Counted from the stretch's first letter, positions 25,966-35,293 are shown. The stretch is 64,000 bases of DNA from Phaeobacter porticola (GCF_001888185.1 NZ_CP016365.1:1-64000); one strand, 5' to 3'. Notes: a model not told the origin generated them from the sequence alone. Numbers and translations are program-made.

Positions 25966-27576
25966 GTGACGACATTTGACTACATCATCATCGGAGCCGG
26001 GTCTGCTGGCTGTGTGCTGGCAGAAAGGTTGAGCCGGTCTGGTCGCCACAAGGTGCTGATCCTAGAGGCCGGTGGTCGTGGCCGTTCCCCTTGGATCGCG
26101 TTGCCTTTGGGCTATGGAAAGACATTCTTTAACCCGGCAATGAACTGGAAATACGAAAGCGAGCGCGAAGATACGCTTAATGGGCGCAAGGGCTATTGGC
26201 CGCGCGGTAAGGGGGTTGGTGGATCGGGTGCGATCAATGCACTGATCTATGCACGGGGCGTGCCGCAGGATTTCGACGACTGGGAAAGTGCTGGTGCCAC
26301 CGGCTGGGGTTGGGACACCGTTCGCCAGACCTATGAGGCGATGGAAACTCAGACCGCCCCAGACGGCCAGAGGCGGGGCAATGGGCCACTACATGTGCAG
26401 GATGTGTCAGACCAGATCCACCCGGCGAACCGACATTTCTTTGCGGCGGCGTCACAGCTGGGGCTACCCAGCACAGCGGATATCAATGACCCTGACAGTG
26501 AAGGCGCAGCAGTTTACCGCATCAATACCAGTGGTGGCCGACGCATGCATTCGGCGCGGGCTTTTCTGTCGCCTGCGCTGAAGCGGCGCAATGTTACGCT
26601 GATGACCGGGGCGCTGGTCGAGCGGATCCTGTTCGAAGGTCGACGGGCCTCCTCGGTGCAAGTGCGACGCGGCGGTCAGTCCAGCCTCCTTCATGCAGGA
26701 CGCGAGATCATCCTATCGGCGGGGGCTGTCGCGTCGCCATGTTTGTTGCAGAAATCCGGCATTGGGCCCTCAGGTCTGTTGCGGGAGCGGGGGGTCGAGG
26801 TTGTCCATGATATGGCCCAGGTTGGGGCCAATCTACAGGATCACCTTGGTATCAATTATTACTTCCGCGCCACTGAACCGACGTTGAACAATGTGCTGTC
26901 TCCGCTATCGGGCAAGATCCGCGCGGCTCTGCAATATGCGGTTCAGCGGCGGGGTCCTTTGGCGCTATCGGTAAACCAATGTGGGGGGTTCTTTCGCAGC
27001 GCGCCGGACCTGGGACGACCGGATCAGCAGCTCTACTTCAACCCGGTGACCTATACGACAACGCCGCAGGGCAAACGCGAGGTGATCCAGCCGGATCCTT
27101 TTGCGGGCTTTATCCTTGGCTTCCAGCCCGCGCGCCCGACCAGCCGTGGCCGGATTGATATTCGCAGCACCGACCCGGAAGCCGCGCCTTTGATCCGTCC
27201 GAACTCGCTGGCGACTGAGGAGGATCGGGCGCAGGCAGTTGCTGGAGGGCGTCTTTGCCAGCGCCTGGCGAACACGCCCGCGATTGATGGGCTGATTGAA
27301 GCAGCGATGGATCCCGATCTAAGGCGGATGTCCGATGCAGATATCCTGGCTGATTTTCGTGAGCGCTGCGGCACGGTGTTTCATCCCGTCGGCACCTGCC
27401 GCATGGGTGCTGATGCTGCCACCGCCGTTGTCTGCCCAAAGCTGAAGCTGCATGGGCTGGCAGGTTTGCGCGTCGTGGACGCCTCTGTTTTCCCGAATAT
27501 CACCTCTGGCAATACCAATGCCCCTACGATGATGCTGGCCCACCGGGCAGCTGATCTGATCCTGGAGAGCCTATGA
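25966..27576 (+). CDS. GMC-family FAD oxidoreductase (choline dehydrogenase-like)
   Basis: 536 residues if started at GTG 25966, which gives the usual short N-terminus TTFDYIIIGAGSAGCVLA; TTG 25933 and GTG 25936 would add about ten residues. FAD-binding GxGxxG (IIIGAGSAGC), GMC signature 1 around WPRGKGVGGSGAINALIYARG, signature 2 (ILSAGAVASPCLLQKSGIGP), and C-terminal FHPVGTCRMG plus VVDASVFPNITSGNTNAP with the catalytic His pair region. It oxidises a primary alcohol to an aldehyde, FAD-dependent. Its neighbours are an enolase-superfamily enzyme (ATGA overlap) and an aldehyde dehydrogenase, so the product aldehyde is probably passed on within a catabolic pathway. Substrate unknown. Confidence 0.88.
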   Translation: MTTFDYIIIGAGSAGCVLAERLSRSGRHKVLILEAGGRGRSPWIALPLGYGKTFFNPAMNWKYESEREDTLNGRKGYWPRGKGVGGSGAINALIYARGVPQDFDDWESAGATGWGWDTVRQTYEAMETQTAPDGQRRGNGPLHVQDVSDQIHPANRHFFAAASQLGLPSTADINDPDSEGAAVYRINTSGGRRMHSARAFLSPALKRRNVTLMTGALVERILFEGRRASSVQVRRGGQSSLLHAGREIILSAGAVASPCLLQKSGIGPSGLLRERGVEVVHDMAQVGANLQDHLGINYYFRATEPTLNNVLSPLSGKIRAALQYAVQRRGPLALSVNQCGGFFRSAPDLGRPDQQLYFNPVTYTTTPQGKREVIQPDPFAGFILGFQPARPTSRGRIDIRSTDPEAAPLIRPNSLATEEDRAQAVAGGRLCQRLANTPAIDGLIEAAMDPDLRRMSDADILADFRERCGTVFHPVGTCRMGADAATAVVCPKLKLHGLAGLRVVDASVFPNITSGNTNAPTMMLAHRAADLILESL

Positions 27577-28751
27577 GCACACCATATTCCGCTTCTGGCG
27601 CGGTGCCAGTCAACCGTGATCGTGGACAACAACATGATACCGGGCCGCACATCCGCCGGATTGAGACGTTTTCCACGCCGTTGATTGGTTTTGTCCGGGT
27701 GACATCCGAAGATGGTCAACAAGGGTGGGGTCAGGTTTCTACCTATAACAGTGATCTGACCTGCGAGATCCTGCATCGACAGGTTGCCCCTTGGGCGCTT
27801 GGACGGGGCATGGATGCGTTAGAGGCGGTGGTTGCCGAAATCCCGCTGCGTGAACATAAGTATCCGGGCACCTATCTGCGCCGGGCTATGGCTGGGCTGG
27901 ACACGGCGGTCTGGGACTGGCGCGGGAAGGTGGCTGAAAAACCGGTAGCTGAAATCCTGGGCGGGTCTGCCGGCCCAATTCGCGCCTACGGGTCTTCGAT
28001 GCGGCGCGACATCACTCCGCAGGCCGAGGCGGACCGACTGAAACTCTTGCGCGACACACACGGGTTTGACGCCTTCAAGGTGCGGATCGGTGCTGAATGC
28101 GGTGAGGACCGGGATGAATGGCCGGGCCGAACCGAGGCGATTATTCCGACCATCCGCAGAGCGCTTGGCGATCAGGTGGCTTTGCTTGTCGATGGCAATT
28201 CCGGATTTTCACCCCAACGCGCGATTGAGCTGGGCCAGCGGTTGCAAGATCACGGATACGAACATTTCGAAGAGCCTTGTCCCTATTGGCTGTTGGAGCA
28301 GACGGCAGAGGTCACCCGTGCGCTGAACATAGATGTGGCGGGCGGAGAACAGGATTGGGACCTGCAGCAATGGCATCGCATGATCGATATGCGCGCGGTT
28401 GATATCATCCAGCCTGATATCCTCTATCTGGGGGGCATGACCCGCAGCATGGAGGTGGCGCAGTTGGGGGCGTCAGCGGGGCTGCCCTGCACACCGCATT
28501 GTGCCAACCTGTCGCTGGTGACCCTGTTCACAATGCACATGTTGCGCGCGGTCGATCGGCCGGGCCGCTATCTCGAGTTTTCGATTGAGGGCGATGACTA
28601 TTACCCGTGGCAGCGCGACCTGTTCGTGAACGACCCGTTCCAGATCATTGATGGGCACGCCACGGTCACGGATCAGCCTGGTTGGGGTGTTGAGATACGC
28701 CCGGAATGGCTCGCTAAATCCAAATACACGTGCAGCGAGGACGCGCAATGA
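27573..28751 (+). CDS. Mandelate racemase/muconate lactonizing (enolase superfamily) enzyme
   Basis: 392 residues, ATG overlapping the GMC stop. Enolase-superfamily barrel: AMAGLDTAVWDWRGK, base region DAFKVRIG, metal ligands in LLVDGNSGF (Asp), HFEEPCPYW (Glu) and VAGGEQDW (Glu), then DIIQPDILYLGGM and TPHCANLSL, whose His with the DIIQPD Asp makes the mandelate racemase-type dyad. Family members abstract a proton alpha to a carboxylate; sugar-acid dehydratases are the commonest function. In an operon with an alcohol oxidase and an aldehyde dehydrogenase, it may handle the resulting acid. Exact substrate undetermined. ATGA overlap with the next gene too. Confidence 0.87.
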   Translation: MSTPYSASGAVPVNRDRGQQHDTGPHIRRIETFSTPLIGFVRVTSEDGQQGWGQVSTYNSDLTCEILHRQVAPWALGRGMDALEAVVAEIPLREHKYPGTYLRRAMAGLDTAVWDWRGKVAEKPVAEILGGSAGPIRAYGSSMRRDITPQAEADRLKLLRDTHGFDAFKVRIGAECGEDRDEWPGRTEAIIPTIRRALGDQVALLVDGNSGFSPQRAIELGQRLQDHGYEHFEEPCPYWLLEQTAEVTRALNIDVAGGEQDWDLQQWHRMIDMRAVDIIQPDILYLGGMTRSMEVAQLGASAGLPCTPHCANLSLVTLFTMHMLRAVDRPGRYLEFSIEGDDYYPWQRDLFVNDPFQIIDGHATVTDQPGWGVEIRPEWLAKSKYTCSEDAQ

Positions 28752-30232
28752 CTGCTGATCAATTGATTGCTACTTATTTTGAAACGGGCAGGCCTCCTGA
28801 CCTGCCGAGGGACCATTTTATTGATGGGCGACCAGCCGTGGCAGAGGCCGGTGATCGTATGGAGAGCTTTGATCCCGGTCGAGGCGTTGCGCTTGCAGAT
28901 TTTGCTGTCGGCGATGCGGCGGACGTGGATCGGGCGGTGACCAGTGCTGTTGCAGGATTTGGCATCTGGGGCGCGACACCACCAGCCCAACGCTGTGCCA
29001 TTCTGAATGAAGCCGCAAGGCTGATGCGAGCAGAAGCGGAGCAGCTTTCAGTTGTAGAGGCGCTTGACAGTGGCAAGACTCTGAATGAGGCGCGTGACGA
29101 CATAGCTGGATCTGCGCGCCTGCTGGAGTATTATGCTGGCGCTGCCGATAAACTTGACGGGCGCAGCGTCAACCTGGGTAATGACAATGCGGCGTTTACC
29201 CTTCGCGAACCGGTTGGGGTGACGGCGCATATCGTGCCGTGGAATTACCCAACATCCACTTTGGTGCGTGGAATTGCGCCAGCACTTGCTGCGGGGTGTT
29301 CGGCAGTGGTGAAGCCAGCGGAGACGACGCCGTTCACCGCCTTGATGATTGCTGATCTATTGGTCCGCGCTGGATTGCCCGCCGGGGTGGTCAATGTGGT
29401 GACGGGCACAGGTATCGCCGCCGGGGCGCCCTTGGTACGTGATCCGCGGGTTCGACATGTAACAATTACCGGTTCGGTGGCGACCGGCGTCGGTGTGATG
29501 CAAAGCGTTGCGCCCAATGTGACGGGCCTGACGCTGGAATTGGGCGGAAAATCTCCGCTCATCGCCTTTGGTGACGCGGATGTGGACAAGGTGGTTGATG
29601 GGGCACTTTGGGCGATCTTCTCCAATGCGGGGCAGATCTGTTCGGCCGGATCGCGATTGCTGGTGCATCGGAGCATCCATGCCGAGGTTCGTGACAAGCT
29701 GGTGATCAAGGCTCGTGCTCTACGGATCGGCCACGGTCTGCGCAATCCAGACATGGGGGCGATCAATTCGGCCCGGCACCTGGCGCAGATTGCAGACCAC
29801 GTTGAAAACGCCCGGAAAAGAGGTGTGGAAATCGTCTTGGGTGGTACAAGGGTTGTAGATCCTGACACCGGTGAGGGCTGGTTCTACGCGCCCACTATAC
29901 TGGATGATTTGCCCGAGTCTGATGATGCTGTGTTGCGAGAGATCTTTGGCCCTGTTCTGGTAATTCAGGTGTTCGATGACGAAGCGGAAGCGCTTACTCT
30001 GGCCAATGGTACCGAGTTTGCGCTGGCCGCCGGGATCTATACGAAAGACATCTCGACCGCCCTGCGGATGGCGCGCCGGGTTGATGCGGGACAAGTGACC
30101 GTCAACGACTATTGGGCGGGCGGTATCGAACTGCCATTTGGTGGAAATCGAAAGTCTGGCTTTGGACGCGAGAAGGGACTGGAGGGGCTAGAAGCATATA
30201 CCCGGTCCAAGGCGGTGACGCTGGCGGTGTAG
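28748..30232 (+). CDS. NAD(P)-dependent aldehyde dehydrogenase (betaine-aldehyde type)
   Basis: 494 residues from ATG 28748 (overlaps the previous stop; GAGGACG upstream). ALDH class: VPWNYPTSTLVRGIAPALAAG (in parts VPWNYPTS and GIAPALAAG), VKPAETTPFTAL, nucleotide-binding TGSVATGVGVM, catalytic Glu in LTLELGGKSP and catalytic Cys in NAGQICSAGSRL, C-terminal LPFGGNRKSGFGREKG. Oxidises an aldehyde to its acid. Third gene of the LysR-controlled operon; with the GMC enzyme it would convert an alcohol through aldehyde to carboxylate. The choline/betaine pathway is possible by family resemblance, but the enolase-superfamily enzyme between them argues for a different substrate. Confidence 0.9.
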   Translation: MTADQLIATYFETGRPPDLPRDHFIDGRPAVAEAGDRMESFDPGRGVALADFAVGDAADVDRAVTSAVAGFGIWGATPPAQRCAILNEAARLMRAEAEQLSVVEALDSGKTLNEARDDIAGSARLLEYYAGAADKLDGRSVNLGNDNAAFTLREPVGVTAHIVPWNYPTSTLVRGIAPALAAGCSAVVKPAETTPFTALMIADLLVRAGLPAGVVNVVTGTGIAAGAPLVRDPRVRHVTITGSVATGVGVMQSVAPNVTGLTLELGGKSPLIAFGDADVDKVVDGALWAIFSNAGQICSAGSRLLVHRSIHAEVRDKLVIKARALRIGHGLRNPDMGAINSARHLAQIADHVENARKRGVEIVLGGTRVVDPDTGEGWFYAPTILDDLPESDDAVLREIFGPVLVIQVFDDEAEALTLANGTEFALAAGIYTKDISTALRMARRVDAGQVTVNDYWAGGIELPFGGNRKSGFGREKGLEGLEAYTRSKAVTLAV

Positions 30233-30342
30233 CCATGAGGGCTGCGTCGGTTGCAGAGCAATGAGAATTGGAGCAATACCTGCCGGGTTGGTTGTGTAAC
30301 CCTCCGCGCCGCCCCATCTTTGAGTAACGCAATAGGTTCAAG

Positions 30343-30588
30343 ATGCCCAAAACACCAAGCCCCTGTATCGACGTCTGCAAGTTCAAACGTGAAGGCCACT
30401 GTATTGGCTGTTCAATGACCAAAGCGCAGAAATCGCTCTTTAAGGCGTTGAAGAAGGACAGTCATCGGCGCGCCTTTGTCAAAATGCTGACCGCGCAGCA
30501 GGGGCAATTGGGTAAATACACCCATTGGGACATTGCCTATCGTAGAAAGCTGATAAAACGAAAAATCGCGGTCGAGGATGTCCTCTGA
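30343..30588 (+). CDS. DUF1289 family small cysteine protein
   Basis: 81 residues, ATG 30343 with AGG upstream. DUF1289 pattern: SPCIDVCKFKREGHCIGCSMTKAQK, i.e. CxxxC followed by CxxC (Cys 8, 12, 20, 23 region), probably metal-binding. Basic C-terminus. Function of this widespread family is unknown. The end of the ORF forms one arm of a strong terminator. Confidence 0.8.
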   Translation: MPKTPSPCIDVCKFKREGHCIGCSMTKAQKSLFKALKKDSHRRAFVKMLTAQQGQLGKYTHWDIAYRRKLIKRKIAVEDVL

Positions 30589-30597
30589 CCGCGATTT
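30563..30597 (+). terminator. Terminator hairpin at the end of the DUF1289 gene
   Basis: AAATCGCGGTC and GAGG, loop ATGT, then CCTC-T-GACCGCGATTT: fifteen pairs with one bulge, A-rich on the left and T-rich on the right. It overlaps the last eight codons of the gene and probably serves the minus-strand dps as well. Confidence 0.82.
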
Positions 30598-30646
30598 ATA
30601 TGGCGACCCTGGTGGGCTGATTCAGTCAAACTGAGCCTATGGCGAA

Positions 30647-31120
30647 TTAGCCCGCTAGATGTGAGCGCAGGAACCACGCGAATTTTTCGTGTGTCTGTCC
30701 ACGCGCAATACACAGATCTTCGGTCAGCGTATCGCCATGATCGGCGGCCAGCGCGCCAGTGCCTGCCAGGGTTGCGGCCAGCGTTTCTTGCGCATTCATC
30801 ATGATACGGATCATTTCCTGATCGGTTGCGTGGCCATCGTGTTCGGAGACCTTCGACCGTTTCAGCATACCCGCCAATGTCCCCTCAGCGTGGACATCAA
30901 GCGCGCGCACACGCTCAGCCAGGTCATCCTGCCCGATAAAGTGATCTTCGTAGATCTTTTGGAACAGGTCGTGCAGGGGGCCAAATGCCATCCCTTTGAC
31001 ATTCCAATGAAAGTTCTGGGCCAGCATGGTGGTGACAGCGGTCTCTGCGACCGATTGATTTAAGGCATCGGCGATTGCGGTTTTTGCATCGGTCGATAGT
31101 GCGGCAGCAGTCTGTGTCAT
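30647..31120 (-). CDS. dps: Dps family DNA-protection ferritin
   Basis: 157 residues from ATG 31120 (GGGGAATACG ribosome site just upstream; ATG at 31132 is an alternative). Dps fold with intersubunit ferroxidase ligands: NFHWNVKGMAFGPLHDLFQK (His, His) and DDLAERVRALD (Asp/Glu). Length matches the family. It assembles as a 12-mer, oxidises iron using hydrogen peroxide and shields DNA. An Irr-box-like palindrome upstream (31218-31234) points to iron-responsive control. Confidence 0.92.
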   Translation of the reverse strand: MTQTAAALSTDAKTAIADALNQSVAETAVTTMLAQNFHWNVKGMAFGPLHDLFQKIYEDHFIGQDDLAERVRALDVHAEGTLAGMLKRSKVSEHDGHATDQEMIRIMMNAQETLAATLAGTGALAADHGDTLTEDLCIARGQTHEKFAWFLRSHLAG

Positions 31121-31217
31121 CGTATTCCCCATTGTTCCATTCCAGAGATAGCGGGCTGGCGAAAAGCTGGCTTGCTGTGGGAACATCATAGCCAATACGA
31201 TGTATAGATCAAGCGCA

Positions 31218-31234
31218 TTTAGAATTGTTCTAAG
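31218..31234. promoter_or_regulatory. Irr box (iron control element)-like palindrome upstream of dps
   Basis: TTTAGAA, spacer TTG, TTCTAAG: six perfect pairs matching the alphaproteobacterial ICE consensus (TTTAGAA-Nn-TTCTAAA). It lies 98 bp from the dps start, adjacent to the stop of the gene upstream. Irr commonly represses or controls iron-storage genes in alphaproteobacteria. Confidence 0.65.
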
Positions 31235-31663
31235 TTAAGATTGAATTGTCTCTGAAATACGCCCCAGTAAGAACCCGATATATCGACGTTTTGAAGGTTC
31301 AATGCGCGATGCGAGAAGAAACTTCAGACTGTCTAAATCCTCGTCCGCAATGCGGCAGAGGCAGCGCAATACCCAAGCTTCATCGAACGAGATCTCTACT
31401 GTCCCAGGGCGGAACCATTTGATTCGGCGTGTCAGTGCCTCGGGCAAGCACTTCACAAGGGTATCCACATATGTTCTCTTTGCGTCCTCTCCATCTACAA
31501 AGAGCAAAGCGCAGGCCTCAAACAGATCGGTTCGCGAAGCGACCCGGCAGTCCAACGCAGCCAGCCGCAACACATTGAGGATATTGTATTCTGCTGTGTC
31601 GAAGAGGGGGGCGCGGGCTGGGCAATCATGAATATATGTAGTCGTTGGGGATAGCGTCTGCAT
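31235..31663 (-). CDS. Protein of unknown function
   Basis: 142 residues, ATG 31663. Not recognised. No signal peptide or membrane segment; mixed composition with clusters YNILNVLRLAALDCRV, LFEACALLFVDGEDAKR, WVLRCLCRIADEDLDSL and a basic C-terminus RRYIGFLLGRI. Helix-rich by appearance. The stop codon directly adjoins the Irr-box-like site before dps, so it may be cotranscribed with dps or read through into it. Upstream lies the truncated GntR gene with only 7 bp between. Coding is likely from length and codon use, but function cannot be stated. Confidence 0.6.
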   Translation of the reverse strand: MQTLSPTTTYIHDCPARAPLFDTAEYNILNVLRLAALDCRVASRTDLFEACALLFVDGEDAKRTYVDTLVKCLPEALTRRIKWFRPGTVEISFDEAWVLRCLCRIADEDLDSLKFLLASRIEPSKRRYIGFLLGRISETIQS

Positions 31664-31670
31664 GGGTATC

Positions 31671-32285
31671 CTAAAGGCGGGTCCGCTGGGGTAGGCGCGC
31701 GTTCTTCGGCGTCCGGGTTAATTCCTGACTAAATACATAAGTTATTGATGCGCGGCAAGACTGACAGCGGTGCACTTGACCAATTCTGTACGTGCTATTG
31801 GCAATCGGGGTTTGGTTGGTCCATCCTGTCGTGTCGTCGGCGCGCGCCCGGTTCTCAGCGTCTAGGGTCAGGAGTTCTTCCTTGGTGCGTGAGATATGTT
31901 GGGTCAGTGCGGCGCAAGCATCATCAACACAACGTGCCTCCGCGAGGGTGAGCAGGTCTCGGTGCTCGAATTTGGCGGGTTCGCGGAGCGAGTTTTTTGT
32001 GACTGAGGCCCCGCGGTTGGTCGCGACCAGAACCAGACCCTCGGTGTCCAATCGTTTCAGCGCCTCGCGGATCGGCAGGTGGGACACATCGTATTCCTCT
32101 GCAAGCGCTTCCTGCCGGATCGCCTCGCCCTCGGCCAACTCACCACTGAGAATACGCTCACGCAGGTCATCTGCGATGCCATCAGCTAGAGAGCTGCGGG
32201 AGATGGCCGTTTGTCGACCATTTGCGCCTCGTAAATATGAGGGCTGCTGCTGATAGTGGCGCGTCTTAGTTCGTTTTAAGTCCAC
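31671..32285 (-). pseudogene. Truncated GntR/FadR-type regulator
   Basis: 204-residue ORF. Residues about 32-100 are a GntR winged helix: ADGIADDLRERILSGELAEGEAIRQEALAEEYDVS (in parts: ADDLRERILSGELAEG; EALAEEYDVSHLPIREALKRL). The FCD ligand domain begins (LREPAKFEHRDLLTLAEARCVDDACAAL) but the sequence after about residue 150 no longer resembles an FCD domain and the RVDRY-type C-terminal half is missing. So the gene appears truncated or frameshifted near 31840. It lies in a decayed block with an aminopeptidase fragment. It might still bind DNA. Confidence 0.65.
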
Positions 32286-32607
32286 GGGGGGCCGGTGATT
32301 AACCGCAGTCGGTTGTCAGGCTCCCCAGGTGCCGCTGAGGCGATAGCCGCTTGGCCAATGCGAGACAGGGGTGTCTCTCACCGCGCAAGTTGGATCACTC
32401 GGATGTTTCTGATGTAGCATTACAATAAATATTAGTATACTTTTCTTGATGTTGTTTGGTCCAATCCCCACTCGACAGTGCGCAAACTGTGCTATGCGAG
32501 CGGGATGACGATGGTTCAGGTCGCTGAAGAAAGTGAGCTGACACCGAGTTTCATTTTGCAGGTGGAGCTCTGGTCAGTACCATGCCCATGAAGAACGCCA
32601 GCCACTA
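32286..32607. other. Gene-free stretch with a GntR-type operator-like site
   Basis: 322 bp upstream of the truncated regulator with no convincing ORF. It contains an AT-rich segment (32420-32450) with the palindrome AGTATACT at 32434-32441, similar to the GTATAC-centred sites of FCD-type GntR regulators. Otherwise nothing recognisable. Confidence 0.4.
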
Positions 32608-32958
32608 GTGCTATGTCTGCGTTTCGGGAACCGTTTGCGGCGGATCGGTAAACCTTACAATCCTGTCGCTCTTGTTCCTGGCATGGTTGTGTCAATTGAG
32701 CCGGGATACTACGAGGCAGAGCGTTTTGGTATTCGTATTGAGAATGTCTTTGAGATTGTGGAGAAAGTCGGCGGGTTCCTTGCATTCAGAAATATGACGC
32801 TGGGACCCATTCAAGCCGAAATGTTAATTCCTGCCAGGATCTCCGGCGTTGAGCGGGCCTGGTTGAATGCGTATCATGATGAAGTGTCACGCAAGTTGTG
32901 GCCATTATTAAGCAGGCAAGCCCGACACTGGCTGTCGTCTGTGACGGCGCCGGTTTAG
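32608..32958 (+). pseudogene. C-terminal fragment of a Xaa-Pro aminopeptidase
   Basis: Similarity starts at about 32671: VALVPGMVVSIEPGYY, ERFGIRIENVFEIV, RNMTLGPIQAEMLI, VERAWLNAYHDEVSRKLWPLL, RHWLSSVTAPV, matching the last hundred residues of M24 aminopeptidase P. The rest of the roughly 600-residue enzyme, with the N-terminal domains and most metal ligands, is absent from the window. A decayed remnant beside the truncated GntR gene. Confidence 0.78.
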
Positions 32959-33142
32959 TGCTGTCTACGTATCTAAAGCCTGTTGTGCCGCCGCGAGAAG
33001 CGGTGGAGATTTTCGTGTTAATCTGAGTGAAATTTAGCGGGTAATACCGTTATGATGCGCGTTTCGAAACGGGTGATCAACACTTTGTTCAGGCGGATAT
33101 GAGAAGGGTTGGTGATTACGAGCCTTCCAAGTGGAGATATCA

Positions 33143-35293
33143 ATGCCAGCTCTGTTCAATACCATTTCAGGCAAGCTTCTTGCCGCGACCACGGTTGTCA
33201 TCACCGGGTTGATGCTGTGCTTCAGTGTCTACACTGCCCTGAATGAATCCGCGAATGTCAGGGAGCGCGTGCTTGATGGGGCGTCACAACGCGCATCAGA
33301 CGTTGCCCAAAGTCTGTCGTCACAATTGATCGAAGCAACTTCGGCTGCGGCGGCACTGGGGGGGGCGCTGTCTGGATATATCGAAGATGGGGACGCCTCT
33401 ACCGCAGATCTGATCAAGATCATGGAAGGGGTGCCCGGTCGATACGATCTGGTGTTTTCCTCCTGGATGTCTGCCATCCCCGATGGAGCGACCGAAGACT
33501 TCATTTCTGGCCCCGACGGCCGAAATGCAGACGGTATCTTCGCGGCATATTGGACCAAGAACGATACTGGTGGTTTGAATTTCGAGACTTTCAATGTGGA
33601 CCCCACTGATACATCGGAATGGTATCGCCTTCCCATCGATACTGGTGAAAGCGTCATTACCGAACCCTATCTTTCCAATGAAAACCGCTTGCTGACATCT
33701 GTATCGGTCCCTGTAACGGCGAAAGGGCAGATTGTCGGCGTGGCGGGTGTGGATATTGTGCTCGATAACCTCGGTGAATTTGTGAGTGGGCTGTCTGTTT
33801 ACGATGGCGGGCATGTGATGCTGCTGGGTCAAGGTGGTAAATGGTTGTCACATCCAGATCCAGAATTGCTGATCCAGGATTTTGAAGGTGACGAAGTCGC
33901 GAAATTTCAGGCGGCGATCGAGACTGGTGACACACAGATTGTTGCTGATCGTGCTGATGGATCCACCCGGCTGTTCTTTCCGTTCACTGCTTACGGCATG
34001 AACAAGACCTGGGTGGTTGTTCTGGACGTGCCGCGCCACGTTTTTGTCAATCCGGTGAAGGAGAGCATTTATGAGCAGTTGATCACCAATGTTCTGCTGC
34101 TTGCGCTGACGCTTGCGACCATCTTCTTTTCAGTGCGTTCTCTGGTGCGCCGCCCTCTGGGTAAGATGCTTGGCGTCATGAATGATTTGTCGGCTGGCAA
34201 AGTACATGATCCTGTCAGTATGCCGAAACGTAAGGATGAAATTGGCGCGATGGCCGTTTCCATTGAAACTCTGCGCCAGGGGCTTGCAACCAAGGAGGAG
34301 CTTGAGGCAACCCAGCTGCGTGAACAGCAACAGCAGGAAGACGTTGTTCGCACACTTGCTCAGAATCTCCAGCAGCTTGCAGGCGGCCGCCTAGACGTAA
34401 AAATTCACGACGAAATGCCAGGGCAATATGAGCCGCTGCGCCAGGATTTTAACAATACTGTTGAACAGTTGAGCAAGCTCATCACAGCTGTGAACGACTC
34501 CGCAGGGTCGATTGATACGGGGCTGACAGAGATTTCGTCGGCGACCAATGACCTTTCTCAACGAACCGAACGCTCAGCGTTGCAGCTTGAAGAGACAGCA
34601 GCATCGCTAAGTGAACTGACGCGAAACGTACAGCATGTCGCCAGCGGCGCGCGCGAAACCGAAGCCTTGGTCACATCGGTAAGCCAGAACGCGACAAACA
34701 GTGCTGCGGTTGCACGCGAAACCGTAGAGGCAATGGACTCGATTGCTGCAACGTCGGAGCAGATTACACGGATTACCGGGATGATCGACGATATCGCTTT
34801 CCAGACAAATCTGCTCGCCCTCAATGCGGGAGTGGAAGCCGCACGCGCAGGGGAGGCAGGTCGTGGCTTCTCTGTCGTCGCTGCGGAGGTTCGTAGTCTA
34901 GCGTTGCGTTCGTCTGAATCCGCTCTTGAAATCAAGACGTTGATTACATCCTCTGGTGCACAGGTTGCACATGGGGTCGATCTTGTGGGCCGTACCAACG
35001 ACTCCCTCACAACAATCATGGACGCAATCGGCAGCATCTCGGACCATGTGGGCAATATCGCCAAACAGGCAGATGAGCAGTCCAGTGGCATCTCTGAACT
35101 GAATGGCGCCATGAGTACGTTGGAAGCGGCGCAGCAGCAGAACGCAGCCATGTGCGAAGAGACCGCTGCGGCTTGTAGTTCGCTGGATCACGAAACCACG
35201 AACCTGTCGAGGTTGGTTGCGGCATTCCAATCAGGTGATAGTCGCCAGCCTAACCAGGCCTCACAGCAGGCCAACTATGTGGCGGCAGCCTAG
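33143..35293 (+). CDS. Methyl-accepting chemotaxis protein with dCache sensor
   Basis: 716 residues from ATG 33143 (GGAG at 33133-33136). Membrane helix 1 at about 9-30; periplasmic dCache-type double PAS domain (about 40-300) with [36 protein letters not shown]; helix 2 at about 313-333; HAMP ([19 protein letters not shown]); signalling domain with tip [19 protein letters not shown] near 549-568. The Arg that precedes the WY pair in known amino-acid-binding dCache domains is not seen (SEWY), so the ligand may be different. A hairpin follows 83 bp downstream. Second chemoreceptor on this replicon; no CheA/CheW genes nearby. Confidence 0.9.
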   Translation: MPALFNTISGKLLAATTVVITGLMLCFSVYTALNESANVRERVLDGASQRASDVAQSLSSQLIEATSAAAALGGALSGYIEDGDASTADLIKIMEGVPGRYDLVFSSWMSAIPDGATEDFISGPDGRNADGIFAAYWTKNDTGGLNFETFNVDPTDTSEWYRLPIDTGESVITEPYLSNENRLLTSVSVPVTAKGQIVGVAGVDIVLDNLGEFVSGLSVYDGGHVMLLGQGGKWLSHPDPELLIQDFEGDEVAKFQAAIETGDTQIVADRADGSTRLFFPFTAYGMNKTWVVVLDVPRHVFVNPVKESIYEQLITNVLLLALTLATIFFSVRSLVRRPLGKMLGVMNDLSAGKVHDPVSMPKRKDEIGAMAVSIETLRQGLATKEELEATQLREQQQQEDVVRTLAQNLQQLAGGRLDVKIHDEMPGQYEPLRQDFNNTVEQLSKLITAVNDSAGSIDTGLTEISSATNDLSQRTERSALQLEETAASLSELTRNVQHVASGARETEALVTSVSQNATNSAAVARETVEAMDSIAATSEQITRITGMIDDIAFQTNLLALNAGVEAARAGEAGRGFSVVAAEVRSLALRSSESALEIKTLITSSGAQVAHGVDLVGRTNDSLTTIMDAIGSISDHVGNIAKQADEQSSGISELNGAMSTLEAAQQQNAAMCEETAAACSSLDHETTNLSRLVAAFQSGDSRQPNQASQQANYVAAA

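Noticed and set aside
30600-30646. Possible tRNA fragment downstream of the DUF1289 gene
   Set aside because: The GGCGACCCTGGTGGGC stretch recalls the reverse complement of a tRNA 3' end, but no acceptor stem, T-arm or anticodon loop can be drawn.
30890-30916. TGTCC...GGACA arms inside dps as a parS-like site
   Set aside because: Nine-nt unpaired centre and no GTCCCYGC core; does not match the motif.
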